Of a stretch of 64,000 bases of DNA, positions 24,375-33,310 are shown piece after piece; position 1 is the stretch's first letter, and every line of letters begins with the position of its first letter. Source of the DNA: Anaerotignum sp. MSJ-24 (GTDB taxonomy: Bacteria; Bacillota; Clostridia; Lachnospirales; Anaerotignaceae); contig NZ_JAHLPX010000004.1 of the NCBI RefSeq assembly GCF_018918145.1, forward strand, positions 1 through 64,000, written 5' to 3'. Made by a program: the position numbers and the translations under genes. Below the pieces are notes generated by a model, which saw only the letters and a list, made by a program, of their open reading frames with translations, did not search any database and was not told the origin of the DNA.

Positions 24375-25037
24375 TTGTTGAAACTTGCTGACAGACTTTA
24401 TAAATCGGTTGAGGACATATGGAACAGCTATCTTGAGCATCCGTTTGTAAAAGGACTTGCCGACGGAACACTTGATATAGAAAAGTTCAAATTTTATATG
24501 GTTCAGGATTACCGTTATCTGCTTGAGTATGCTAAAGTATTTTCGCTCGGCGTTGTAAAAAGCCGTGATGAAGAGCTTATGCGTAAGTTTGCACTTATGG
24601 TAAAGGAAACTCTTGACGGAGAAATGGATATTCATAAAAGCTATATGAAAAGACTTGGTATCACACATGAAGAGGTTGAAAATTCAAAAACTTCGCTTAT
24701 GAATCAGTCATATACTTCATATATGCTTGATGTTGCGTTTAAGGGCGATGCACTGGATATTCTTGTGGCTGTTTTAAGCTGTGCATGGAGCTATCAGGTT
24801 ATAGGCGAGAACCATATCAAGGTTCCCGGAGCTATCGAAAACGAAACCTTCGGCGAATGGATAGAAGGCTATACATCTGATGATTATAAGGCAAATACAC
24901 AGGAGATTATTGATCTTGTAAATAAACTCGGTGAAAATATAACAGAAGAAAAAGAGGCTTATCTTAAAGAAGTGTTTGTTAATTGCAGTAGATTTGAATA
25001 TGCTTTTTGGGATATGTCATATAAAATGGAGATATAA
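24375..25037 (+). CDS. tenA: TenA-family aminopyrimidine aminohydrolase
   Basis: A 220-aa TenA/thiaminase II-like enzyme that salvages base-degraded thiamine by hydrolysing aminomethylpyrimidine. The active Cys is in VLSCAWSYQVIGE (about 137) and the catalytic Glu in CSRFEYAFWDMSY near the C-terminus, both matching TenA; FKFYMVQDYRYLLEYAK is the conserved substrate helix. No ATG is available; I choose TTG at 24375, 7 nt after AGAGGA. The ABC ATPase gene starts 2 nt after its stop, suggesting a pyrimidine-precursor importer. Confidence 0.88.
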   Translation: MLKLADRLYKSVEDIWNSYLEHPFVKGLADGTLDIEKFKFYMVQDYRYLLEYAKVFSLGVVKSRDEELMRKFALMVKETLDGEMDIHKSYMKRLGITHEEVENSKTSLMNQSYTSYMLDVAFKGDALDILVAVLSCAWSYQVIGENHIKVPGAIENETFGEWIEGYTSDDYKANTQEIIDLVNKLGENITEEKEAYLKEVFVNCSRFEYAFWDMSYKMEI

Positions 25038-25039
25038 TT

Positions 25040-25798
25040 ATGCTTGAATTTAAAAATGTTTCGTTTAAGTATGATATTGATGAAGAGCCTATGATGACAA
25101 ATTTAAGCTTTACAGTCAATGACGGCGAATTTGTTTCGGTAATAGGTGCAAGCGGCTGCGGAAAAAGCACGTTGTTCAGACTTATTAACGGGCTTGAAAA
25201 GCCGCAGGGCGGAGAAATATACGTTGACGGAAAGCTTATAACAGAGCAGAAAAATTACAGCTCGTTTATGCCTCAGAAGGACATGCTTTTTCCTTGGCGA
25301 ACAATCGAAAAAAATGTATGTATTCCTATGGAAATAATGCGAGTGCCTAAGGACGAGCAGGAAAAACGCTGTACTGAGGTGCTCAATCAGGTAGGTCTGA
25401 TAGATTACAGAAAGAAATATCCTAAGGATTTGTCCGGTGGTATGAAGCAGAGAGTGGCTTTTGCAAGAACTCTTGTTGCCGGTGCAAATATGCTGCTGCT
25501 TGATGAGCCGTTTTCGGCACTTGATTATCTGACAAGAGTAGATATGCAGGAATGGCTGCTCAAACAGTGGCAAAATTCCGGCAAAACAGTAATATTTATT
25601 ACACACGATGTTGAAGAGGCAGTATTCCTGTCGAAAAGGATTTTTGTAATTCAGGATAAGCCATTTTCATCAATGGAAAGTGTTGAGGTCCCTATGGACT
25701 ATCCGAGAAAAAGAGAAGCGCTTAAACGTCCGGAGGTTGCCGATTTGAAAGAAATGCTTATATCTAAGCTCAGAAGGAGGTATACATATGAAAAATAA
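25040..25798 (+). CDS. ABC transporter ATP-binding protein (NitT/TauT/ThiZ type)
   Basis: A 252-aa ABC ATPase. Walker A is GASGCGKST (about 36-44), the Q-loop lies in FMPQKDMLFPW, the signature is LSGGMKQR, Walker B LLLDEPFSALD, and the H-loop ITHDVEEA. The 'PQ-DLLPW' region is typical of the nitrate/taurine/thiamine-precursor subfamily. It overlaps the permease gene by 11 nt. With TenA upstream, import of a thiamine pyrimidine precursor (ThiXYZ-like) is the best guess. No binding protein is encoded with it. Confidence 0.9.
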   Translation: MLEFKNVSFKYDIDEEPMMTNLSFTVNDGEFVSVIGASGCGKSTLFRLINGLEKPQGGEIYVDGKLITEQKNYSSFMPQKDMLFPWRTIEKNVCIPMEIMRVPKDEQEKRCTEVLNQVGLIDYRKKYPKDLSGGMKQRVAFARTLVAGANMLLLDEPFSALDYLTRVDMQEWLLKQWQNSGKTVIFITHDVEEAVFLSKRIFVIQDKPFSSMESVEVPMDYPRKREALKRPEVADLKEMLISKLRRRYTYEK

Positions 25799-26537
25799 AT
25801 TAAATCTTCCTTCGCTTATACTTACATTCATATTGCTTATAGCGTGGGAATGTATAGCACTCGGCATTAATGCTACATATATACTTCCTACACCCATTGA
25901 GGTAATTAAAAAGCTTTGGGAGCTAAGAGTTCCGCTGTTTAAGGTTCATCTTCCGGCAACAATGGGAGTTACGCTTATAGGCCTTGCCATATCAATAGTT
26001 TTGGGCGTACTTCTTGCTGTTCTTATGGATGCATTCCCTAAGGCAGAAAAAGCATTGTACCCTATAATAATTGCATCGCAGACAATACCGACAACGGCAA
26101 TAGCACCGTTATTCATACTTTGGTTTGGATATTCTATATGGAGCAAGGTGCTTGTAACCATATTGATAACATTCTTCCCTATAACAATAACTGTTTTTGA
26201 CGGACTTAAAACCGCAAAACGTGAAATGGAAGAAATGCTTGTTACATATGGTGCATCTAAAAAGGATATATTCTTTACATTAAAGCTTCCGTCTGCACTT
26301 CCGAATTTCTTTTCGGCGATAAAAATGGCTATACCGCTCAGCGTAATAGGAGCGGCCATTGCGGAATGGCTCGGAGCACAAAGCGGACTCGGATATTTCA
26401 GTAAACGAATGATGACACAGCTTGACGGTGCAGGTGTGTTTGCACCGGTTGTATTGCTTTCAGTTGTTGCTATGATAGTTGTTCAGATTATAACTATTGT
26501 TGAAAGAAATGTTATCACATGGCGAAAAGAAATTTGA
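25788..26537 (+). CDS. ABC transporter permease (NitT/TauT/ThiX type)
   Basis: A 249-aa BPD_transp_1 permease with six predicted membrane helices and the EAA loop EMLVTYGASKKDIFFTLKLPSALPNF (about 145-170). The closest family is SsuC/TauC/ThiX. It starts inside the ATPase gene with its own AGAAGGAGG. It ends the MATE-malQ-tenA-ABC operon. The partner substrate-binding protein must be encoded elsewhere. Confidence 0.9.
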   Translation: MKNKLNLPSLILTFILLIAWECIALGINATYILPTPIEVIKKLWELRVPLFKVHLPATMGVTLIGLAISIVLGVLLAVLMDAFPKAEKALYPIIIASQTIPTTAIAPLFILWFGYSIWSKVLVTILITFFPITITVFDGLKTAKREMEEMLVTYGASKKDIFFTLKLPSALPNFFSAIKMAIPLSVIGAAIAEWLGAQSGLGYFSKRMMTQLDGAGVFAPVVLLSVVAMIVVQIITIVERNVITWRKEI

Positions 26538-26618
26538 TATACCGTTTATGTATCGAAATATGGATGTTTTTTGTCTAATTTGTATGTTTTTGAGGTTTTA
26601 TGACATATGTTTATTTAA

Positions 26619-26647
26619 TTGACAGTGGCATTTAATGGCTTTATAAT
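26619..26647 (+). promoter_or_regulatory. Consensus sigma-A promoter of the ANTAR gene
   Basis: TTGACA (26619-26624) is separated by 17 bp from TATAAT (26642-26647), a perfect consensus match. The leader to the GTG start is about 97 nt. Confidence 0.85.
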
Positions 26648-26683
26648 CAATATTATCTTGAAAATGTTGATTTCTAAAATGTG

Positions 26684-26710
26684 AGAAATATGATGTATTT
26701 GCATATTTCT
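26684..26710 (+). promoter_or_regulatory. Leader hairpin upstream of the ANTAR gene
   Basis: AGAAATATG (26684-26692) pairs exactly with CATATTTCT (26702-26710), with a 9-nt loop. It lies in the 5' leader of a gene for an RNA-binding ANTAR protein, so it could be a feedback site. It does not show the hexaloop described for ANTAR targets. Confidence 0.35.
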
Positions 26711-26751
26711 ATAAATAATTATAATTTGCCGATACAAGGGGGTATACAGGT

Positions 26752-27300
26752 GTGGATAGTATAATTGTAGCATTCAGTAATGACAATAACCGCAACCGTA
26801 TAGCTGAAATTCTTGAATCGGGCAATCATATACCGAGAAAACTATGCCGTTCCGGCAAAGAGGCAATAAGAACCGTTCGTGAACTGGGCAGAGGAATAGT
26901 CGTATGCGGCTATAAGCTTACCGATATGACAGCCGACGATCTGGCATACGATATTGGCGATATAGGAAGGGTGCTTGTTATTGCACCGCCGACAATGCTT
27001 GATATGTGTGAGAACACAAGCATATGCAAAATTCCTACACCGCTTAAACGCTCTGAGCTTTTGTCCAGTGTCGAAATGCTTATCGATCTTAATGTTTCAA
27101 AGTCAGCGTCTATTAAATCACAGCGTTCAGATGAGGAAAAAGAGATAATATTAAAAGCAAAAGCACTTCTTATGGAAAAGCGTTCCATGACCGAACCGGA
27201 GGCACACAGATATATGCAGAAAAGAAGCATGGATTCCGGTTTTAAGCTTATATCGACGGCAAGGCTTATATTGAGTGCATATGCGGCAAAAGCGGATTGA
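26752..27300 (+). CDS. ANTAR-domain RNA-binding regulator with degenerate receiver
   Basis: A 182-aa protein with a receiver-like N-terminus (about 1-115) and a C-terminal ANTAR domain (about 125-178, EEKEIILKAKALLMEKRSMTEPEAHRYMQKRSMDSGFKLISTARLIL). ANTAR domains bind dual-hairpin RNAs and prevent termination. The receiver half seems to lack the phosphorylation site: the expected Asp after strand 3 is not present in GIVVCGYKLTD. Start GTG at 26752 has AAGGGGG upstream. It has a consensus promoter and its own terminator, so it is monocistronic. Relatives control nitrogen genes such as glutamine synthetase; the target here is unknown. Confidence 0.88.
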   Translation: MDSIIVAFSNDNNRNRIAEILESGNHIPRKLCRSGKEAIRTVRELGRGIVVCGYKLTDMTADDLAYDIGDIGRVLVIAPPTMLDMCENTSICKIPTPLKRSELLSSVEMLIDLNVSKSASIKSQRSDEEKEIILKAKALLMEKRSMTEPEAHRYMQKRSMDSGFKLISTARLILSAYAAKAD

Positions 27301-27346
27301 CAACACAATATTTTTATAGTAGTATTTCTTTGGGTGAGTACCTACC

Positions 27347-27381
27347 GGCAGTTAGGCTAAAAAGTCTGACTGCCTTTTTTT
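27347..27381 (+). terminator. Terminator of the ANTAR gene
   Basis: GGCAGTTAG (27347-27355) pairs with CTGACTGCC (27365-27373) with one wobble, followed by T7 or more. It lies 47 nt after the stop. Confidence 0.88.
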
Positions 27382-27424
27382 GGATTTAAATGTGTCGAAA
27401 TATGTTTTATAGGAGGATAACAGC

Positions 27425-27961
27425 GTGAATATTACAGTTTACCTTGGAGCAAATGAAGGCAATGATCCGATTTTGAAAAGTGCAGTCTGTGAGCTCGGCA
27501 AATGGATTGGTGAAAACGGAAATACATTGATTTACGGCGGCTCGGAAGCCGGTTTGATGGGTGAGCTTGCAAAAAGCGTTCTCAAAACGGGCAGTAATGT
27601 AATTGGCGTTGAACCGCAGTTTTTTATAGATGCAGGCTTTGAGTTTGACGGACTGACCGAGCTTATTATAACAAAGGATATGTCGGAGAGAAAAGCAAAG
27701 ATGATTGAGCTTGGAGATGCTTTTATTGCGTTTCCCGGCGGAACAGGTACATTGGAAGAGATTACGGAGGTTATGTCCAAGGTTTCGTTAAAACAGCTTG
27801 ATTCTCCCTGTATTGTATACAATTTGAATGGCTATTATGATGATTTAAAAAATCTGTTGAAACATATGACGGAAAAAGGACTGTCATCGGAGGAAAAACA
27901 GAAGGGTATTTACTTTGTTGAAAATCTTGAAGAGATTAAGGCGATTTTGGATAATAATTAA
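27425..27961 (+). CDS. LOG/TIGR00730-family Rossmann-fold nucleotide phosphoribohydrolase
   Basis: A 178-aa 'lysine decarboxylase-like' LOG protein. The hallmark PGGTGTLEEI (about 100-110) is present, with YGGSEAGLMGELA upstream for phosphate binding. Characterised members hydrolyse nucleoside monophosphates or cytokinin ribotides to base and ribose-5-P; the bacterial substrate is usually unknown. Start GTG at 27425 follows AGGAGGA by 8 nt. Its stop TAA shares bases with an ATG for the next ORF, so it is coupled with the MATE gene. Confidence 0.88.
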   Translation: MNITVYLGANEGNDPILKSAVCELGKWIGENGNTLIYGGSEAGLMGELAKSVLKTGSNVIGVEPQFFIDAGFEFDGLTELIITKDMSERKAKMIELGDAFIAFPGGTGTLEEITEVMSKVSLKQLDSPCIVYNLNGYYDDLKNLLKHMTEKGLSSEEKQKGIYFVENLEEIKAILDNN

Positions 27962-27999
27962 TGTTTTTAACAGCCTGTTTTATTATGAGGTGGACTGAT

Positions 28000-29364
28000 A
28001 TGAAATTTGATAAGGAATTTTTGAAAAGTATTTTTGCGATAGCGATACCGATTGCTTTGCAAAATCTTATTACATTGGGAACAAGCATGATGGATACCAT
28101 AATGCTTGGAAGGGCAGACCAGACCGGAGTTCTGCTTTCGGCATCTTCGCTGGCAAATCAGCCGTTTTTCATACTCCAGGTGCTTACCTTCGGCATTGCA
28201 AGCGGTGCGGCTGTGCTTTGTGCCCAGTATTGGGGCAAAGGCGATATGCAGCCGATACGAGATGTGTTTTCGTTTGTTATTAAGGTAGCTATACTGGTCG
28301 GAGTTTTGTTCGGTGTTACGGTTTTGACCGTACCGGAAAAGGTTATGCGTATATATTCGGTCAATGAGGATATTATTAATGCCGGAGTTAAATATCTTAG
28401 AATACTCGGCTATGCGTATTTTACGTTTGCCATAAGCAATACAGTTATATCAGCATTGAGAAGTATAGAGGTGCTTAAGGTTTCGGTTGTTGCATCGATA
28501 GTGTCGTTTTGTACAAATGTATTTTTGAACTGGGTGCTTATATTCGGAAATCTCGGAGCACCGAGATTAGGCATACAGGGTGCGGCAATAGCAACGCTTA
28601 CAGCCAGAATACTTGAGTTTGCAATAGCACTGGTATATCTGTTTGTTATTGATAAGAAGCTTGGATTTAAGGTAAAGGATATTTTCACACATAACAGAAT
28701 TCTTGCCGGAGATGTTATGAAAAGCGGTTCACCGGTAGTTATAAACGAATTGATGTGGTCGCTGGCAACATCGGCACAGGCGGCCATTCTTGGACATATT
28801 ACATATGCGGCAGGCGATCCGGTTGCGGCAAACTCCATAGCCGGAGTAATACAGCAGCTTTCAACGGTTGTAATAATCGGTGTGGCAAATGCGGCGGCTG
28901 TGCTTGTCGGTATGGCAATCGGCGAAAACAATATGAAAAAGGCAATGGAAAGAGCGTCGGCACTGCGTTGGATTTCGGCAATACTCGGTGTGCTTGCCTG
29001 TGTGTTCATATTGAGCGTTAAAAAGACGTTTATCGGCTTCTATTCCGTTCCGGAGGAAACGAAAATACTTGCCGACGAGATTATAACGGTCTTTGCGTTT
29101 ATCACTATATGTACGGCAATAAATATGTCGATGATTATGGGAATACTCCGAGGTGCCGGAGATACAAAATTCTGCATGACAACGGAAATCTGCTGTCTGT
29201 GGCTTTTGGCAATTCCGCTGGCACTTATAACGGCGTTTGTGTTCCACTTTCCTGTTCCGGTTGTGTTCTTCTTTATGAAGATAGATGAACCGGCAAAGGC
29301 GATAATATGTGCAATAAGAATGAAAGGTACGAAGTGGCTTAATCAGCTTACAAGAGATTTTTAA
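28000..29364 (+). CDS. MATE-family efflux transporter (second)
   Basis: A 454-aa MATE transporter with about 12 membrane helices. The N-terminal FAIAIPIALQNLITLGTSMMDTIMLG is the family signature, and GILRGAGDTKFCM lies in the second half. I choose ATG 28000 (GAGGTGG 6 nt upstream); an ATG at 27961 in frame would add 13 residues and overlap the upstream stop. Substrate unknown. It ends at a terminator at 29381. Confidence 0.88.
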   Translation: MKFDKEFLKSIFAIAIPIALQNLITLGTSMMDTIMLGRADQTGVLLSASSLANQPFFILQVLTFGIASGAAVLCAQYWGKGDMQPIRDVFSFVIKVAILVGVLFGVTVLTVPEKVMRIYSVNEDIINAGVKYLRILGYAYFTFAISNTVISALRSIEVLKVSVVASIVSFCTNVFLNWVLIFGNLGAPRLGIQGAAIATLTARILEFAIALVYLFVIDKKLGFKVKDIFTHNRILAGDVMKSGSPVVINELMWSLATSAQAAILGHITYAAGDPVAANSIAGVIQQLSTVVIIGVANAAAVLVGMAIGENNMKKAMERASALRWISAILGVLACVFILSVKKTFIGFYSVPEETKILADEIITVFAFITICTAINMSMIMGILRGAGDTKFCMTTEICCLWLLAIPLALITAFVFHFPVPVVFFFMKIDEPAKAIICAIRMKGTKWLNQLTRDF

Positions 29365-29380
29365 ATAAGGAAACATTACG

Positions 29381-29411
29381 AGGACTTCATGGAAACATGG
29401 AGTTCTTTTTT
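29381..29411 (+). terminator. Terminator of the LOG-MATE unit
   Basis: AGGACTTCATG (29381-29391) pairs with CATGGAGTTCT (29396-29406) with two wobbles and a GAAA tetraloop, followed by a run of T. Confidence 0.88.
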
Positions 29412-29420
29412 GTTGCCTAA

Positions 29421-30038
<618 letters not shown>

Positions 30039-30052
30039 TACAATTTCTAAAT

Positions 30053-30172
30053 GTGTACTTTTACAAACTTGGCTACAAGTTTAATTTATAATGATATTTT
30101 ATAACTTAAATAGTATAAATTCAATAATAATCAGCTTAATTTAGTACATTTGGTAATTTTGTAAAAGTACAC
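30053..30172. repeat. 120-bp segment with perfect 15-bp terminal inverted repeats
   Basis: GTGTACTTTTACAAA (30053-30067) is the exact complement of TTTGTAAAAGTACAC (30158-30172). Each arm is also an imperfect dyad (TGTA-CTTT-TACA), as expected for a site bound by a dimeric recombinase. The inner 90 bp are AT-rich with several -10-like hexamers on both strands. It lies 15 nt after the serine recombinase stop and 50 nt before the zinc-ribbon gene. It is a candidate invertible promoter switch; a MITE with 15-bp ends is the alternative. Confidence 0.6.
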
Positions 30173-30222
30173 TATATGAAAATGATATTGTGTGTGAGTT
30201 GCTTATAACAGGAGGAAACAAA

Positions 30223-31290
30223 ATGAAGCAATTAGTATGCGAAATGTGTGGAAGCAGTGAATTAATAAAGAAAGATGGAGTATTTGTTTGTCAGTATTGT
30301 GGCTGTAAATATTCTGTTGAAGAAGCTAAAAAGATGATGGTAGAAGGTAAGGTCGATGTTTCAGGAAGTAAGGTAAAGGTTGACAATGAACAAAAATTAA
30401 AAAATTTAAAGGAACTTGCTGAAAGAGCAAAAGAGTCAAATGATAGCAAAATGGCAGCTAAATATTATGAACAAATTTTGATTGAAGAACCAAACAATTG
30501 GAGAGCAAATTTTTATTCTGTTTATTATTCTGCTTGTAATATTAAAATTGCTGAAATAGCAAACGCAGCAAACAGATTAAGTAATAATATTGAACCGGTA
30601 TTTAAATTAATACTTACTCAAGAACCTAAAGAAAACTATATGAAAGCGTGTGATGAAATAACAAGTAAACTTTTGTCTTTTTATACGCTTGTTTATTCTA
30701 ATGTGGCTGACAGTCTTAGTCGTGTTTCATCATATGATTATGCTAAGAGCTTTTATACAGAACGTGTAGGAGCAGTTTCAGTGATGATTGCCAATTTAGT
30801 GTGTAAGCAATGTGAATATTTTGATGACGTGAATTATAATATGTTAAATGATATTTTAAGTGCAATTGAAAGAGGGTTAAATAGTGCAGTTGGGAATGAT
30901 ATTGTTATGATTAAATCACAAGTAGTTAAAATTAAAGAAATGTTAAAAGTAAAAAAATATTGGTCCGAGCATGCTGATGAGAAAAATAAATTGGAAAAAG
31001 AGAAAAAAGAAACTATAAATAAACAAAAAGAAATTATAGGAAAACTTGAAAATGACCCAAGATATAAGGAATTTAATCAGATTATGAAAGAAATAGAAGA
31101 AACAAAGAAAGAAAAAGAAAAACTATTGATTTTTAAATTTAAAGAGAAAAAGTTATTGGATGAAAAAATAAAAGAATTGGATGAAAAATCAAATGAAGTA
31201 TTACAGCCTATAAAATATCTTATGGACGAACTTATTAAATTACAAGGACGTGTTAATGAAATAAATGAAGAATTGACAAAGGATAGATGA
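30223..31290 (+). CDS. Zinc-ribbon, TPR and coiled-coil protein of unknown function
   Basis: Not assigned. The 355-aa protein starts with a zinc ribbon (CEMCGSS and CQYCGCKYS, residues 6-24). A TPR-like helical part follows (about 65-110, AKESNDSKMAAKYYEQILIEEPNNW...), and a long Lys/Glu coiled coil runs from about 250 to 350. This ribbon-plus-TPR arrangement is frequent in gut Firmicutes but uncharacterised. AGGAGG precedes ATG 30223. Codon use is more AT-rich than in neighbours, consistent with horizontal gain. It overlaps the next gene by 4 nt (ATGA). Confidence 0.82.
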   Translation: MKQLVCEMCGSSELIKKDGVFVCQYCGCKYSVEEAKKMMVEGKVDVSGSKVKVDNEQKLKNLKELAERAKESNDSKMAAKYYEQILIEEPNNWRANFYSVYYSACNIKIAEIANAANRLSNNIEPVFKLILTQEPKENYMKACDEITSKLLSFYTLVYSNVADSLSRVSSYDYAKSFYTERVGAVSVMIANLVCKQCEYFDDVNYNMLNDILSAIERGLNSAVGNDIVMIKSQVVKIKEMLKVKKYWSEHADEKNKLEKEKKETINKQKEIIGKLENDPRYKEFNQIMKEIEETKKEKEKLLIFKFKEKKLLDEKIKELDEKSNEVLQPIKYLMDELIKLQGRVNEINEELTKDR

Positions 31291-31997
31291 TGAATATGAA
31301 ATTTGTGAATTTTACTGAAGAAGACAAAATAAAAATGTTTGATGAAATAGCATCGCATTTTTATAATGCTAATTTTGGGCAGATGTCAAAAACTGATATT
31401 GAGTTATTGATGTTTCATTTCTATATCGAAAAAATGGTTTCTGAAAATAGTTCAGAGGATGGCATTATTGATTACAACAAATGTTCTGATTATAAGATTA
31501 GCCATGATCTTGGTATAACTCAGCAACGAGTAAGAAATTTGAAAATTAAAAATCAGTTGGTGTATCCTATTGAATATGATTGGAAATTAGCTCTTGCTAA
31601 GCTAACTGAAAATGCGAGATATGACAAAGTAAGTAAAAAAATTATAATGAATATACCTGACCCCAATTTATATTTGGAAATTCAAAATTTCATAGAAGAA
31701 AAAGGTGCTTATGTTGAAAAACAGCTTAATAGCAAAATACTTCAGATTCGTGTGGAATATTACATAGAGTTGGCGTTAGCTCTTGAAAATGTAGATAATC
31801 AGAAAAAGTTTATTAAAAAACTAAAACAATTTTTTAAAGATAAAGGGAAAAATGATAATGAATTTGACGAAAATAACATTGGAAAATCACTGATTGAAAT
31901 GGCTGTAAATATAACTGAAATAGTTGCCAATATTAGTAATGTTATTCCTAACCAAAGTGTTGTATGGACTTCATTGTTTAAATTAATCACTAAATGA
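31287..31997 (+). CDS. Helix-turn-helix protein of unknown function in the accessory island
   Basis: Not assigned. The 236-aa protein has an HTH-like segment near residues 68-92 (YKISHDLGITQQRVRNLKIKNQ) and Lys-rich helices after it. Residues about 205-225 (LIEMAVNITEIVANISNVIP) are amphipathic to hydrophobic. Translation is coupled to the zinc-ribbon gene by ATGA; in-frame ATGs at 31290 and 31296 are also possible. AT-rich like its partner. The pair follows a recombinase and an inverted-repeat segment, so a defence or mobile-element role is conceivable but not shown. Confidence 0.78.
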   Translation: MMNMKFVNFTEEDKIKMFDEIASHFYNANFGQMSKTDIELLMFHFYIEKMVSENSSEDGIIDYNKCSDYKISHDLGITQQRVRNLKIKNQLVYPIEYDWKLALAKLTENARYDKVSKKIIMNIPDPNLYLEIQNFIEEKGAYVEKQLNSKILQIRVEYYIELALALENVDNQKKFIKKLKQFFKDKGKNDNEFDENNIGKSLIEMAVNITEIVANISNVIPNQSVVWTSLFKLITK

Positions 31998-32001
31998 AAA
32001 A

Positions 32002-32041
32002 TAGCTGTGGCATAAATTTATTTGCCACAGCTGTATTTTTT
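32002..32041. terminator. Bidirectional terminator between island and lrgB
   Basis: AGCTGTGGC and GCCACAGCT form a 9-bp perfect stem with extra flanking A-T pairs, followed by T6 on the plus strand and A-rich sequence on the other side. It separates the 31287 gene from convergent lrgB. Confidence 0.85.
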
Positions 32042-32748
32042 TACACATACAACCCTGCCATTATCGGTGCGATAACAACCGTCAGCACACCGGCGATAAC
32101 TATTGCGAGCGAGCCCATAGCACCAACGAGGTCGTCGAGCTGAATGGCTCTTGATGTACCGATTGCATGGGAGGCATTTCCGACGGAAAGACCTAATGCA
32201 ATGGGATTTGTTATCTTGAATACCTTAGAGAATACCGAAACGAAGGCGGCTCCGATTATGCCAGAAACAACAACGCCTACGCAGGTAACTCCGGCGATAC
32301 CGCCAAGCTCGGAGGTTATGCCGAGAGCGATTGCAAGAGTAACCGATTTTGATGTAAGTCCGTAATATATTTCCGGTGGAAGTCTGAAAACCTTCGCCAG
32401 CACAAACATGGTGATTGAACAGGCGATTGCGCCGGAGAGTATGGCACATATGATAGCCTTGAAATTTTTCTTGAGCACCTCAAGCTGTCTGTAAAGCGGA
32501 ACGGCAAGGGCGATTGTTGCCGGAGTGAGAAGAAACTGTATCATTGAGCCTCCGACTTTGTATGTATCATAGCTTATTCCTGTTGCCGCAAGAAAGGCTA
32601 TGACGATTATTATTGCAATAAGCAATGGATTGAAAATGACCATTTTTGTTTTCTGATTTATCATCAGACCTATTTTAAAAGCCAGAAGGGTAAGTCCGAT
32701 ACCGAAAAAAGCAGTGCCGAAAAGCCCTGTATATAAATTTTCAAGCAT
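32041..32748 (-). CDS. lrgB: LrgB-family membrane protein
   Basis: A 235-aa integral membrane protein of the LrgB/CidB family with about seven helices; ALGITSELGGIAGVTCVGVVVSGIIGA and LGLSVGNASHAIGTSRAI are family-typical. With LrgA it forms a membrane complex linked to murein hydrolase control in staphylococci and, for the Bacillus homologues PftAB, to pyruvate uptake. I start at 32748 (MLENLYTG), with AGGA upstream, overlapping the end of lrgA by 8 nt. It is transcribed with lrgA from a promoter bearing a FadR-type dyad. Confidence 0.92.
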   Translation of the reverse strand: MLENLYTGLFGTAFFGIGLTLLAFKIGLMINQKTKMVIFNPLLIAIIIVIAFLAATGISYDTYKVGGSMIQFLLTPATIALAVPLYRQLEVLKKNFKAIICAILSGAIACSITMFVLAKVFRLPPEIYYGLTSKSVTLAIALGITSELGGIAGVTCVGVVVSGIIGAAFVSVFSKVFKITNPIALGLSVGNASHAIGTSRAIQLDDLVGAMGSLAIVIAGVLTVVIAPIMAGLYV

Positions 32749-33115
32749 TTTTATTTTCCTCCGAAGCATTGGATTTTTTGTTTATGATAGCCTGTGCGAC
32801 CTTTCCTGTGGTGAAGAAACAGACTATTGTGGAAACAATTATTATTACAAATATTCCGATGATATTGTCCCTGATTGCCGGAAAGCTTTCGATAAGGCTT
32901 GCTCCGACCGGAACAAACATAACCGTCATAATGCTGAGGAGAAAATCTGCCGCATCTTCAACCTGTTCAAGCTTTATGACCTTTAAACAAAGAAGTATGA
33001 ATAAAAGAACCATTCCCCATACACTTGATGGAACCGGAAGAGGTATAACCGCATGAAGAACCTCGCCAACCAACGAAAATCCTATGATTATACCAAATTG
33101 CATAAGGTATTTCAT
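32741..33115 (-). CDS. lrgA: LrgA/CidA-family holin-like membrane protein
   Basis: A 124-aa protein with four hydrophobic helices; LPVPSSVWGMVLLFILLCLKVIKLEQVEDAADFLL and MTVMFVPVGASLI are the CidA/LrgA signatures. GGAGTG precedes the ATG. It is the first gene of lrgAB. The C-terminal tail is charged and cytoplasmic. No LytST-like sensor system is next to it; the usual regulator appears to be missing in this window, and the promoter has a TGGTNNNACCA-like dyad instead. Confidence 0.92.
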   Translation of the reverse strand: MKYLMQFGIIIGFSLVGEVLHAVIPLPVPSSVWGMVLLFILLCLKVIKLEQVEDAADFLLSIMTVMFVPVGASLIESFPAIRDNIIGIFVIIIVSTIVCFFTTGKVAQAIINKKSNASEENKNA

Positions 33116-33139
33116 TTAAAACACTCCAATCATGTTAAA

Positions 33140-33182
33140 ATTGTCCTACCAATAGTATACAACGCAAAATATTAAAACACAA
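33140..33182 (-). promoter_or_regulatory. lrgAB promoter with a FadR-type operator
   Basis: On the minus strand, TTGTGT (33177-33182) is separated by 17 bp from TATACT (33154-33159). Directly downstream lies ATTGGT-AGG-ACAAT (33140-33153), a near-dyad of the same type as in the small-peptide promoters (ATTGGT-AGT-ACCAT). Position at the transcription start would give repression. Confidence 0.55.
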
Positions 33183-33310
33183 TATGTATATTTGACGATA
33201 TTTTATGGTTAGTTTATTGATGATAATTTAATAGCACAAAAAAACGTAATATTTCAGAGCGCCGATTTTGTGCTTGCAGTGAATATATTGCTTGTGCTTT
33301 GGAGAAAAAT

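Noticed and set aside
30053-30172. CRISPR-like or att site
   Set aside because: The repeats are inverted and only two copies exist; no spacers, cas genes or integrase target pattern are present.
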